DNA from: Boletus sp. NGJ
Taxonomy: Eukaryota; Basidiomycota; Agaricomycetes; Boletales; Boletaceae
DNA: 64,000 nt
Direction: 5' to 3'
NCBI GenBank assembly: GCA_019096195.1
Contig: JAGTXK010000055.1
Coordinates: 1,736,001 to 1,800,000, forward strand
Below, one piece after another: positions 46,395 through 58,494 of this stretch (positions are counted from its first letter, which is position 1; each line of letters starts with the position of its first letter). Made by a program: the position numbers and the translations under genes. The notes under the pieces are model-generated. The model did not search any database and had not been told where the DNA came from. It saw only the letters and a list, made by a program, of their open reading frames with translations.

Positions 46395-49270
46395 ATGATG
46401 TACCGGCGGTCGACCATCATTCGCATTCCAAGGAATGCGCGATCCGCTGCTACAGCACCTAGGATACAGGTGAGTTCAGTTGTAACCAGTACGCGAAAAC
46501 TCACTGGTAAACATTAGCACGCTGTGAGGCAGATTCTTCGGTCAGAAGTTGACAGAGTTCCTGAGCCCAGCGCTTTCCGGCATATCCCTCCTCACCTTGC
46601 TTCACGACAGCGTCAGGTGAAGGCTAGCGAACATGGTTCCCTCCGCTCCAATACCCCCACTCCGCACCCTCAGTCCAGATCCCATCTTATTTCACGTCCG
46701 TCGCCGCCCCAGCTCAACGAACGTGATCCCTTTCGTTCCCTTGTTCCTCAGCCCGAAACCGAACCTAGCACCCCATCGCGCTTGTCTAAATTAAAATTCA
46801 AGGAACGTGGGTCCCTTCGTCCCGGCTATGCCTTTGTCGCAGGTGCAAACAGAAGCAATACATCGGAGATAAGTCGCTGGCACGGAAGGCAGAGGGAAAG
46901 AGAGAGCGGTCGGAAATCCCAGCCCAAGCAGGTGCAAATGGATCTCTATATTCCGTCGACTGTTTCGGTTGGGCAATTAGCCAAGCTATTGAATATTCGC
47001 TTGCGTATGGTTAATCCTTTTCTGGCACACAGTGGACTGATTTTATTTCAAAGGTACACTTCAACGGAAGATGGACCAAGTAGGAATGCATGAAGCGTCG
47101 TCCTATGATTATGGTCAGCAACCTTCCCTCTCATAATCAGAGAACTGAATAATACCTATAGTTCTGACCTGTGACTATGCTGCTTTACTCGCACAAGAGT
47201 TTGGTCGTAACCCGATAATCAATGATGAAGCCGCGTTTGACCTATACCCTCCGTAAGCATGTTGCTCGCCGTTTCCGACACTCTGAGCTTCCGTTCTCTT
47301 AGAGTGTTTCATTGACACCGGCATTCTTTAATAGACCTCCGTCGGCAAACCTCCACCTTCTGCCAACCCGTCCACCCATTGTGGCAATAATGGGGCATGT
47401 CGATCACGGAAAAACTACTCTTCTCGACAATCTTCGTTCTTCTTCTGTTGCTGCTTCTGAAGCAGGCGGGATCACGCAACATATTGGTGCTTTCTGTATT
47501 CCGCTGAGCATGAGTGGTGATTCTTCATCGACATCAGAGGGTGATCGGCGCCTAATTACGTTCCTGGACACCCCGGGGCATGCTGCTTTCTCTGCCATGC
47601 GTGCGCGTGGAACTTCGGTCACTGATATCGTTGTCCTAGTCGTTGCTGCCGATGATGGTGTCATGCCCCAAACGCTGGAAGTCATCGAGCTCGTTAAACG
47701 TGAGAAGGAAGGAAGTAACATTGGAATGGTTGTTGCCATTAATAAGGTTGACAAACCTGCAGCTGACGTCGTAAGTTTCCCCTTGTGCATGCATCACATT
47801 CTTTCCTTCTTCGAGGTCTATGCATACTCATGTTCTTTCGCTGTGTACACGGCCTACAGGAAAAGACTAAACTAGCCTTACTTTCCGTTGGCGTTCCTTT
47901 AGAAGAGGATGGCGGGGATGTCCCTTGCGTTACGGTCTCTGGGCTCACAGGATCTGGACTGCCTGAGCTTGTTGAAACCATTGCTCTGGTTGCTGATGTT
48001 ATGGACCTCCGTGCGGAACGAGATTGCAAACCAGTGGGGTATGTTCTCGAGTCCAGGATACTCAAAGGGTTCGGGTGAGTATGCACGTTCATTTCCTAGC
48101 TCATTTTTGTCATGAGTTCTAACCCATATGCGTAGTCCTGTTGCAACTGTTCTTATGACACGCGGCACTATCTCTCCAGGAATATCCCTTCTGGCGGGGA
48201 CTTCCCCATGCTCTACACGCCGCCTTCTCTCCCCTTCCTTGCAACCCATCACATCTGCCGTACCTGGTACCCCTGTCCTTGTCACAGGTTGGAAGTCACT
48301 TCCCGCTGCTGGTGAAGAGGTCCTAGCGGGCAGCGATGCCGATATAAAGAAAGCATGTGCGAATCGAGAACGGAAACGAGATCTAGAGAGTGCTCTAGGT
48401 GATGTCGAGGCAATAAACGCCGCGAGGCAGGCAGATAAAGAGAGGGAAGAGAAAGAGAGAGAAAGTGCATACAGGGCGAAGAGGGGTAACCGAGCCCAAA
48501 CTACGGTGGCTGAAGATAGTTCAGTTCAGGAGGAGGTCAAGAGGAAGTGTCTTCGGATGATTGTCAAAGGGGACGTTAGTGGGAGTGTCGAGGCCCTGGT
48601 TGGTGCAGTCAAGGATATTGGGAATCACTTAGCAGGCGTCAAGGTGGTTTCCACTGGCGTGGGGGATGTTTCTGAATCTGATATTATGATGGCCAAGGCC
48701 GCAGACGGTGCGTCTACGTCCGGATTTCTTGTGTACAAGTCGTTAATTTCCGTGTCAGCGATAATAGTCGCATTTTCTGTCGGCGTACCACGGACGGTCC
48801 GAGCTTCCGCCTCCCAGAACCACGTCCCAATTTATACATCCGACATCATATACCGTGTCATTGACGACGTCCGAGATCGCGTCGTATCTCTCCTACCATG
48901 TACTTACGACATCAAAGTCACCGGCGAGGCGACAGTGCTGCAGCTATTCGAGATCCAAATTAAAGGGAGTAACAAAAGGATTGCTGGGTGCAGGGTCACC
49001 CTTGGGATTTTGCAACGATCAGGCTCGGTCAGGGTACTAAGAGAAGATAAAACTATATATGAAGGTGAGCATTGACATCCTGACATCGTGGATATATTGA
49101 GTTAGAGTTTGTTGCCAGGTTCCATAAATGCGTTGAGGCAGCTGAGGAAGGACGTGACCGAGGTTAGGAAAGGTTCAGAATGCGGCGTTAACTTACAGGA
49201 CTTTGATAATCTCCAAGGGGGCGACGTTATCCAAACGTTCCAGAAAATAGAGATACCGGGCGAGCTGTGA
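46395..49270 (+). CDS. IFM1: Mitochondrial translation initiation factor IF-2
   Basis: [20 protein letters not shown] is an Arg-rich presequence. A Pro/Ser-rich region leads to the IF2-N-like block [20 protein letters not shown] (about 46940-46998). The GTPase domain is clear: GHVDHGKTT (about 47395), GITQHIGAF with the switch Thr, DTPGHAAF (about 47568) and NKVD (about 47742). The later beta-barrel and IF-2 C-terminal blocks follow: [45 protein letters not shown] and [18 protein letters not shown]. The protein ends in [13 protein letters not shown]. Introns of the normal short size occur, such as GTAAGT at about 47771 and GTGAGT at 48074. It delivers the initiator tRNA to the mitochondrial small ribosomal subunit. 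Confidence 0.94.
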
Positions 49271-49364
49271 TCATTCGGCGATTGTAGAACCTCCTCACAC
49301 GTACTTATAGAAATTCATGGATTATATGTGCATGGAAAGCATCTAAGTATCCATGGCAATTTCT

Positions 49365-50828
49365 TCATAATACTCGGTATCTATTCTGCTCGTCAAGTAT
49401 TATTTCCTTGCTACCGATCGTACCGGTTCTACCTCCAACCCCAAACGTTAAGCTCATATTTCCGAAATCACGCGTTGTTTTCTCCAGGACGGTCCAGCTT
49501 CGGGTATCCAACTTCTTCAAGACGACCTCTACTTTGGTCCCAAAGAACTTGTACGAAGATCCTTCCGGCTCGATTGGACCAAAGAGCTGAATAGTCCGCT
49601 TGAACCGTTTCTGGGTCGGGAGATATAGATCAAAATGGACCTGCATATACTCTCGTGAGTAAAGCAATAGAGTGTTAATAACCGTTCGCATTGCAGCGCC
49701 GACCTGTGTCTCTTCAACCGTTACCTTGCTTCTGTCCTCGTCAGCCTGCTTGGCAAATACAGATACGTGCACTTCGTTCGGTGTCTGGTAATGATCTACA
49801 CGGCACTCAGTGAACTGTTCAGCCTGGTGATCCCGAACAGATCAATAAGGAGTCAGCAGCCGTGATGACGACGTAATAGAAGTGGTGCCGCCCACCTGTT
49901 CTTCGCTCTGCTTCGGAACAAAAACATGGCGGCCTTTTTTGCATCCTTCGATCTTAAGGAATTCTTCAAACTCCAGGACTCGCCGTTTACAGCATAGATA
50001 GCCCTGAACATCGCACGAGAATCGTTAAAAATACAGACAGAAGTATGTGGGGAATGGTGCGCGAGCGACGTAATTACGGGGATACACACCTTGCTTCCCT
50101 CGTGGAAGATGGGCTACAGGATGAATTAATCCGGTCAATGGACGGGAAGCTATGAGTGAAGTTGGCAAAGAATCCGAAACGTACTGGCGCTGGGTGATAG
50201 GTGCAAACGGTGCCTTCGCCGTTTCCAATGCGGTTTTCTGCGTCGCTCACGAAAGCTGCGCTGCAGCCTTTACGTCTGCATTGTGTGCCAAGTGCGACGG
50301 CTACACCTAAATCATCCTCCTCTTCCAGGAGAGAGGGAGGAACGGATTCTGCAGGGAGAGTGGTGGCGAGAGGCGCAGATGCCTGTAATTGAAGTGTCCG
50401 CTCCGTAGAATAGACTTCTTTTCCTTCTCTCGATCCCGTCATTGTGAGAATCTCAGTAGCTGCAGGCTTCGGCACCTGAGGGACAACTTGCGGTACTACC
50501 TCGGTATGTGCGCCAACCTCACACCCCTTGCCAGCGCGATCGATGATCGTTAGCGGTGAACGTGCTCCGCCAGGTAACAAGGCGTGCATACAGGTATAGC
50601 CATGAATTCATCGAAGTCGAGAACCGGTTTGTTGATACTCGAGCTGCAGCATGACCACGACTTGAGCCCCTCGTGGAAGATCTGATAATGTAATAGCTTG
50701 GAACGACTGATCTAACAATACTGACACCCGAAACTCACTGGTGCTCCAGGATGGTAGTAACAACTGGTTTCCGTGTTCTCCGCTGATAAAAACTCCTGAC
50801 CGCACCCTTTCCGCGCGCAACGCGGCAT
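49365..50828 (-). CDS. CHORD and CS domain co-chaperone
   Basis: The start ATG at 50826-50828 gives MPRCARKGCGQEFLS, then SCYYHPGAP, and across an intron IFHEGLKSWSCCSS and FDEFMAIP, which together form the first CHORD zinc domain. After a Ser/Glu linker comes the second CHORD: QCRRKGCSAAF, CTYHPAP, then GSKGWCCYKRRVLEFEEF and CKKGRHVF. The C-terminal CS/p23-like domain (49365-49772) has VHVSVFAKQADEDRSKV, MQVHFDLYLPTQKRFKRT, and LFGPIEP followed by KVEVVLKKLDTRSWTVLE. This two-CHORD plus CS order is that of animal CHORDC1/morgana and fungal homologues, HSP90 co-chaperones. Its stop lies 94 bp from the IF-2 stop, tail to tail. Confidence 0.92.
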
Positions 50829-52423
50829 ATTGGTGAAGATATCGCAGGATAAGGAGATATACTAGTGTTGGGAAGGCCAACTTCAATTCTTGCTCGATAT
50901 CATCGAGGTGGCCTGCGATTCAAAATAAATATATTATGTAATGCCTAGAATGTTCGTGAAAGTTTCCGCCGGTTACGGTTATTGAATTAATGCAGCCAAG
51001 TTGAAGTTCTTTTGCGAGAAGACTCTTGTCAAGGTCGACTGGCGGTACTCCATGAAAACAGTGTTTTCTTTCTGTTAGCTTCTTGACGGAATGGAAAGGC
51101 GACTGATACACAGAGATAAACTACGGTCGTATTCGGCTGAAGCCTTGGCACTGGAGGCATGCAACGCCGCGGGATCCTGTCTCGTCCGACAAGGCAACGG
51201 TAGCTATTCAACAGGATCGCAGTCCACCCTGGGAGCAGTATGTGCGGTAATACGTATAACCAAGATACCGCTGGACCAATCCTCAATTTTGGTGAAACAC
51301 CAAACAGGTAGCCGACGGATAGTTTACCACACGATACCAGCCACCAGACACGCCCCTTGAAGCTTGAAGCAGCATAAAAGTGGCATGTCGTCGCTAGTCA
51401 TCGTGAAAGGAGATCGATCATCCGGTGTCAAACCAACGACATGACTGTAAGCGTGTCACGGACATGTTCCAAGGGGAGATATTCTCGCATTCGAGATTGA
51501 ATTGAGCATCTCATCGGACTCAGGGGTGCCAAGTCCAAGTGGATCAGAAACGTTTCAGCGCCATGAAGGAAGCTGATAATCTACTCGGTAGAGTCATGAA
51601 AGCGTGGTCAAGTCAAGGTTATAACCAGGGATCAATAAACACATGTGCACCACTCTGGCTCAAAGTTCCCTCACCCGATAGGCCAGGACCTCGGGCCTCA
51701 GGTTAGGTCACAGGAAGCAAGGGAAAGAATGCTATGTACCGAATCCGCTGCTCATGATACAGATCGCCGTTCTGCCATGCATATAACCGCGCGTACATCG
51801 CTCCTCTGCATCAAAGTTTCATGATTATTGGAGGGCAGGGTCAAGCTCCGATCAACGGAAACATCCACCTGAACGAGTCCACATGTTGTAAAACGCAGAC
51901 TCGATCCGAGGCGAGATCAGAATTACTCTTCTTGCATTTCTTGCCTGCTGGACCTTGGTTCTTTCAAGTTCTCACCAGGTCAGGCTTCCATACCACACAT
52001 GAATTGGGTACAATCTTCACATCATGACTAGTGTGAAAACAACTTTCCAGTGGAACCAGATCCTTCTGTTTTCTTGGTGCTGGGTGCCATAGCTTTTGAC
52101 GCCGATCATCGAGCAAGGTTTGAACGACAAATGTTGGAAGGGTCCCCCATTGACTCGGTGAGCGCCACAAGGAGGAAGCTGCATAGCCACATGGAAGGCA
52201 CCTCATAGATGAGTACGTCACAAATGACTTAGTAGGATGCCACGGAGCATGTGCACGGGTGCAGAGCGGTCGTGGAGCATTCGCGTTACAGGTCCGAAAC
52301 TCCCTGAAAATTGCGCGTTTGACATGCGAATTCATTTACGAGAGCTAACTGGACATACCGCTGAGATGATTATAACGATCAAAACGACTTAACATCAAAC
52401 ACCCGCGGATTTCATTTCCAAAT
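50829..52423. other. Stretch without a recognised gene
   Basis: Upstream of the CHORD gene I see short frames on both strands (for example 51091-51360 plus and 51964-52335 minus) that resemble nothing I know. They lack a consistent intron pattern. The part next to 50828 must hold the CHORD promoter and leader. Confidence 0.4.
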
Positions 52424-53694
52424 CTACCTCCAATCCAAGCCTGGACCAAGTGACTCCCATACCAGAAAACCCACGCCCCACGGACCAACGCGAGCAAGTG
52501 TCCGAGCAGCGGAAGAAATTCGACGATGGGCGTTGGATCGTAACTCGGAATGTAAACCTGCCGAATGTTCACGAAAGAATGATGTTATACCATCTTCCTG
52601 AAGTTTTTGTCTCAAGACAGAGAGTGATGATCGTCGGCTGCTCAGATGGGGTACGCGTGCCCTCTCGAGGGCAAGGGCTCGCCGCGCCACATCCCACGGC
52701 CTACAGAAAGTCTCATATGTCAAGCCCGCCATCATGCCGCCGCAGACTAGTGTGAAAGCATTCGTAAATCGCGGTAGATGAGAACTGTGGGATGCCTCGT
52801 TTCCTGACTGTAATCTTCGAAGAACATGGTGTGTCGCGAGTTTGACTTTGTGTGCTACTTTGCGAGTGATCTCGAAAACTGTGAAGAAAGCGGCGAAACC
52901 TGAAAAATGGACGGATAAGATGTTTTGACCGGTAGTTTGAGCTCACCTACCACAGATATCCTTCCCGCACCCCCATCCCCATCCAGCCCATCCACGCCCA
53001 GCCATTTCACCAACATCTTTCATCCAAAGCCTGACTTGTCTGATATCTCTGATTTGATCGGATCTACTTGTGGTGTGTATCGGCTGTGTTCCCAGGAAGA
53101 CCTCCTTCCATGCATGAGACCATCCTTCTCTAGTTCCGCCCTCGATGACGAGCCTCACATTGTCCACAGGTGCAGCGACTATGGCTTGCATGCCTCCCGC
53201 AGCAGCACCTGACAATGCAGCCGTGAACATCGAGTGAACTCCGAGGCAAGATTGTAGGTAACTAGAGCACTCGGTGTACGTGGTCCAAAGTACCGTACCC
53301 AGCACTGCGTTGGCAAGCATTGGCGGTACGAAGTGTTTAGGTATTACTATGAACTGCAATGACATGAGCCTCGATTCGGACGTACTCGAGAGGAGGGCGG
53401 ACACGACACCTTGATTCTTGATGAGTGAGACGATATACTGAGGACTGAGAGTAGTGCCATTGCTGTTAGCATGTCCCCGAAGTGAGTGCCAACCGCTCAC
53501 TGGGTTTGTTGACGGTTAGCAGAGAGAATCTTCATGGTGTTTGACTCGCCTTTGGATGGCCTGAACAACCTCACTGGACGGGAGAAATATAAAGTAATAG
53601 CCCGCGTGGTCGTTCGAGCTAATGCAGCATAGAAAGGGCTACCTTGCTGATCCTGACTCGAAGGCGGAACAGCGACTTCATCATGACTAGTCAT
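52424..53694 (-). CDS. Mitochondrial carrier (SLC25)-like protein, divergent
   Basis: The start at 53694 gives MTSHDEVAVPPSSQDQQGSP and a first segment with SRPVRLFRPSK. Three weak carrier repeats can be traced. The first ends in that region. The second has AALSGAAAGGMQAIVAAPVDNVRLVIEGG, with the P-x-D-x-x-R signature at about 53150-53170. The third has CGGMMAGLTYETFCRPWDVARRAL (about 52660-52735), again P-x-D-x-x-R, and it ends VGPWGVGFLVWESLGPG. An intron after RPSK begins GCGAGT, so it is a GC-AG intron. The transported substrate cannot be inferred. The family sits in the mitochondrial inner membrane or, for divergent members, in the outer membrane. Confidence 0.78.
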
Positions 53695-53906
53695 GAAGTG
53701 TGTTGTTATGGTCGATTCGCGTCGATTGATTGGCTTTCCGCTAAGGTATTGGAGAGGCTATAGTATTGGAGTCTGGTACGGTAGTTCAGTCCTCGGTCTA
53801 TCGAGCGTCTTGCAATGTGTGGGTGGAAGCAAGGACTTGAGGTGATGAAAACATTCCCTGAGTTTGGCATGGTTTTGCAACGGAACCTTGGTACTGGAAC
53901 AACCAA
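53695..53906. promoter_or_regulatory. Divergent promoter, carrier and ALKBH7-like gene
   Basis: 212 bp lie between start codons, with no clear TATA box. Both products are expected in mitochondria. Confidence 0.35.
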
Positions 53907-54792
53907 ATGAAGCTTTTTCGAGGCATCCCGAAACATTTCGTCCCATCTGTTCTCCCAGAAAGAACTATCAGGCAGCTGACATCCATCAGGACCCACAACT
54001 TGCTACCAGATGGGTTTACTCTTTTCCCAAGCTTCTTCGACGTCCGCGAGCAGCGATTACTTCTGACTACGGCCTTGAGTCAACTTGACGCCACTGAAAG
54101 CATACGTGTTCGTAGACTTCAGTGTGATTATCGTGCTAGGAATCCAGTCTCGGACGGTACTCCCGTAGAGGGTGTATTCTTACCAGACAGTTACTATACA
54201 TTCCACGAGGTGAGTACATAGTCCAAGATCCTTCTTGTTTCGACTGTTCCGATTAACATTCCCCAAGGGTCACTACGACAATGTTATTCGGGATTATCGC
54301 GAAATGCGCCTCTCTTCCTGGCCGGAGGCTGAACTTCGCGGCCTGACTCCGGTATTGGACCGTTTGCGAGCTCTCTACCCTTCGAAAAAGACGCAGACTC
54401 ATTTGTTGCACCTGGCTTCGTCTGGAGAAATACATCCTCACATTGATAATGTTTCTGCGAGCGGTGGATGGATCCTAGGCGTGAGTCTAGGGGCTGCAAG
54501 GACGCTGAGAATGGAATCCCCGAGTCCTGCAGAGGCAGAGAGCTTTGACATATTGCTTCCGTCTGGTAGCATTTATCTACAGAGGTAACTTGTATGCATC
54601 TAGGTCGAATCCCTGTGCTGAGTACATTGTAGTGACGATGTCCGCTACCACTGGAGGCATGCAATTCTGCCCTCAACAGAGAGGGATATGACCAATTGTG
54701 GGCAACGTATCAGTATAATGGTTAGGGTATGTGTCTAATTCCTTGCTTCAAATACCTCTTCTCAACTCTAGCTAGGATTACAGGGGAGATGA
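53907..54792 (+). CDS. ALKBH7-like 2-oxoglutarate/Fe(II) dioxygenase
   Basis: The start is MKLFRGIPKHFVPSVLPER. The fold-specific blocks are LLPDGFTLFPSFFD, then FHE joined by an intron to GHYDNVIRDYREMRL, and HLASSGEIHPHIDN. The last of these carries the iron-binding H-x-D (His 54439-54441, Asp 54445-54447). After an intron, DDVRYHWRHAILP gives the distal His, and RISIMVR has the Arg that binds 2-oxoglutarate. A last short exon adds LGLQGR with a stop at 54790-54792. The length and lack of a nucleotide-recognition lid fit ALKBH7, a mitochondrial member linked to necrosis and tRNA processing in animals. Its fungal role is not established. Confidence 0.87.
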
Positions 54793-57019
54793 CGCAGGAA
54801 AGGTTGAAGTTGGTACGCGTGAACACAAGCCATACCAGTTTGCTGAGTAAATGAGGTGGTATAGCCCAACAAAGCCAGACTTCGCGGAAGGGAGTGTCCC
54901 ATTATCTCTCAACGTCTCAACCTTGGCAGCACCTTCTGCTGCAACGTATTTGTCATATCATTGACACTCGAGTTCTTTTGACTACGGCAAACGTACGGAA
55001 TGATTCCATGTTCGGTTTCAAAGTGAAACCAGTTTTCTATACTGGGATCGCATCGGACGTGAAACAGCACTATTTTTTCGGATCCATTTACTCAATAACG
55101 TTCAAACTAGGGCGCGGACATGATGTGAAGAGACTACAACTTTCATCTAAGCGTACTACAAACGGGGTACTTCTAAATTAGTCATTCAGAGGGATGTTGC
55201 ATCGACCCCAACGCTAATGACGAAGCTGTAGTCACCAACGAGCTCCGGGGTACCAACCCTCGAGAACGAGGGGAACACGCACAAGGTGCTGCGGTTGGAC
55301 TAGCATTTTGACAGCAAGTGTGGTCTGCGATCTATAAAACCAAGAGTATCAACCCCGATCTCGCATGCCTACCCAACGGTCTAGATCTAGATGTCAAATT
55401 CTCGCTTGAGATCCTCGCCCCAATTTTGTCTTGTCGGCCAGGGATGGGATCAACAAGCGACTGTCTACATTTACGGGTCTACCGGGCAGAACAACAAAAC
55501 GTGTGGTCGGATTTATGTCCCGATTTCCAGGACCCTGGTAACTGATACTGTACCATGCGGTTTGGAGACACGCCATAAAAAAATGACCCATTTGATACAG
55601 TTTCCGGAATTCAAGCCTGGTGAATTGAAAGCGAAACACGACGTGATGCGTATTAGGAACAGTCCGCGGCTACAGGAAATAAATAACTATATGGCTGATG
55701 GGGAACAGATTGATACAGTATGGGGGATGTGAAGTCCATGCAATGGCTCTAGCGAATGTAATGAGATCTACAAAGCAGATGTGACGTCTGCGCCCGAATA
55801 ACGACTCGGCTTAGTTTACTTTTGAGACACTGGAAACACTGTTGGTTGGCGTCAGCAACGGTGTCCGGGCAGCGCAGTGTTCAGGCTCTTACGGCAGACT
55901 GCGATGACCTTCGCCCCCATCCACTGCTACAACGACGACTTGCGTTCCCTACAGGCTGTTAGGTACGGGTAGGGCGCACATTAAAGAAAATAGTTTACAT
56001 CGGCAAGGCGGCTTGTGGACTGTACGGTGCCATATTTGATTTCGCCGGCGGCAGTCCAGAAGAAAACTCGTGTGCCGTTCTAGGCTCCGTGTCAACAGCA
56101 TTCTGAGGAGCGAAGTGGCGACTTACGGGGTACGCGTTCATAGCCAAAATAGTAGGCAGAGAACAGCGAGTTTTGAAGGTCGTTTGGTGCCATTGGCTGG
56201 TGGGTTGCACTCTCCTTATAACCCTTTGAATGTTTAGTTGGATCTGCCTTCCCTCGATCTCAAGATTACTTCAACCAGAGGGGAGCGGTCGGTGATAGGA
56301 CCTACTGAACGGACGTGCCTAATTTGTTCATGCAACCTGGCTAGTTGTTTGCTGTGGAAATCTGGAAATGTCGCTTATTGGGTTTGCGAAGAACAGCTGT
56401 AACGATACATTACTAGCCAGAGTGATTGCAATAGCCGAACTCAATTAATTCACGGACAACGGCTCGTCGCGAGACGCAGTGCGTGTTTGAGATGCCTGGT
56501 AAATCAAATACGACAATGTCTTAGCTGTGATTCATGAAATGTATGCACTCGTGAAGTCGAGGCAGAACGGCATCATGGAAGGGACGTAATAGTGCTTGAG
56601 GTCGCCAAGGACTCGAGTTTCCACGAGCCCACCCCGCGATGAAGCAAATGATGGTAGAATGACGCGTGGCAGACATATCCAATTACGCACACGTTGCCAG
56701 CTTTCATCAGCCGGACCTGATCCTCGGCCTGGCCCCAGCGATTTCATCTGAGCGGAGCTCGGTAAATGAACGGACCTTTCAGAGCAGACTGTTGGTGGAT
56801 CTTGAAAGTGAGGATCATGTACATACTTGCAACTTTCCGAAGAGAAACGCGAGGCAGAAAAATGAAGGGGCATAATAATTGTCAAAGGCAGTAGTGCATG
56901 GGAAACGTAGCGGAGCTCAATTAAATAATTCGTCGTATTGGAAGTCTCCATCGGGCAACTCGAAGTGGCAACGTTTCTGAGAACCCTCAATTATCATCAT
57001 CGACCACACCTGACGCAGA
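54793..57019. other. 2.2-kb stretch without a recognised gene
   Basis: Short frames occur at 54894-55181 and 55318-55732 on the plus strand and at 56532-56990 on the minus strand. None shows a known domain or a run of splice-compatible blocks. The last part must hold the LST8 promoter. A remnant of a lost gene is possible around 55380-55730. Confidence 0.4.
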
Positions 57020-58494
57020 ATGTCGGTCATCCTAGTGACAGGCTCGTACGACCATGAAATCAGATTTTGGGAAGCCTGGAGTGGGATATGCTCCCGCACC
57101 ATCGCAAGGTCGGGGGAATCTGGCGTGAGCACCATCCTTTCAGTCACCCTTGGCACGTCAGGTCATACTTGCGTTCGCCATTAGCAAGTAAATCGTCTCG
57201 CTATCTCTCCTGAGTAATCCAGCTCTTTTCTTTTAGAGGGTCTCGTTTACGTACCAGCTCTTAGCAAGCGTCTGCTCGCCGCTGCAATCCACAAGAAAGT
57301 GTACATCTATGAAATCGCTAGCACTTCCTCCACCCCGGTTGGTCTCCCCCATCTCCGTAGCCCACGTATTGAAGTATGCAATTCGGTAGCTGACTTGTCT
57401 TGATGCTCACACCATGAATGTCACCTCCGTTTCCTTCCACAGCGAAGGGAAATGGTTAGTTACTGGTAGTGAAGATGGCACTATCAGGATATGGGACCTC
57501 AGGTACTCATCCACTTCCAAGTCTATTAGGTCTAGGCCTTTTCTTCATCTATCGCTTCAGGAGTACACAAGTGCACCGCACTTATGATAATGGCGCCCCT
57601 GGTAGCTTCATCTTATCATATTGCTCTCTTTAGATGATGCTAACGCGTACGTGTTCAGTCAACGATGTTTGCGTCCATCCTAATCAAGGAGAGCTCATCT
57701 CCTGCGATCAGGCCGGGTGCATCAAACAGTGGGACCTATCTGAAAATCTCTGCTCTCATGAACTGGTGTGTCAACTTATCTCCACTCTTCCGATTTCTTA
57801 ACGCACATGCGCAAGACCCCTGCCGGGGATGTGCCTATCAGGTCTGTCAGTCTGGCTTCTGATGGATCGTGTTTGGTTGCTGGAAATAATAAGGCATGGC
57901 TCCAATACTTGGATTGAGTTACCTTCATCATTCCGTAATTAGGGCAAATGCTATGTCTGGAAGATTAACGAAGAGAAATCGGAACTCCCAAGATATCAGG
58001 CCGTAACCAAGTTCAGCGCGCATAAAAAGTATATAACCCGCGTCCTTCTCAGTCCTGACGTTAGGTAAGTTATGCCGAGTTCCAATTCTGCATACATCAG
58101 GGATTCATGCGGATATATGAGGTATCTTGCCACATGTTCTGCGGATACCACGGTGAAGATATGGTCCATATCTCAGAGTTATGAATTGAAGCAGGAGAAA
58201 GTACTCCAAGGGCATCAGCGATGGGTGTGGGACTGTGCTTTTAGTGCGGACTCTGCATATCTGGTGACAGGTGAGAAACTGTTACCTAACTTGACCGTTC
58301 ATTTTTGGTGTATCCTGGTCAATAGCATCCTCGGATCACACTGCTCGACTTTGGGAGATGGCTTCGGGCGAGACTGTCCGACAATATAATGGGCATCACA
58401 AGGGTACGTCGAACGTTTGTTACTAAACCATCCATTCATCAAGAAACTTCATCCAGCTGCAGTGTGCTGTGCGCTTCACGATGGGGCAGGCTGA
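57020..58494 (+). CDS. LST8: LST8, WD40 subunit of TOR complexes
   Basis: [20 protein letters not shown] opens the beta-propeller in exon 1 (57020-57124). A 29-nt exon (57185-57213) encodes QVNRLAISP plus part of Asp, and exon 3 begins at 57265 with [19 protein letters not shown]. Then come [20 protein letters not shown], then [37 protein letters not shown] and [10 protein letters not shown]. The last blocks are [20 protein letters not shown] and [16 protein letters not shown], and the end is [12 protein letters not shown] with the stop at 58492-58494. Seven WD repeats with about nine small introns match LST8/GbetaL, which stabilises the TOR kinase domain in TORC1 and TORC2. It lies head to tail with GLT1. 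Confidence 0.93.
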
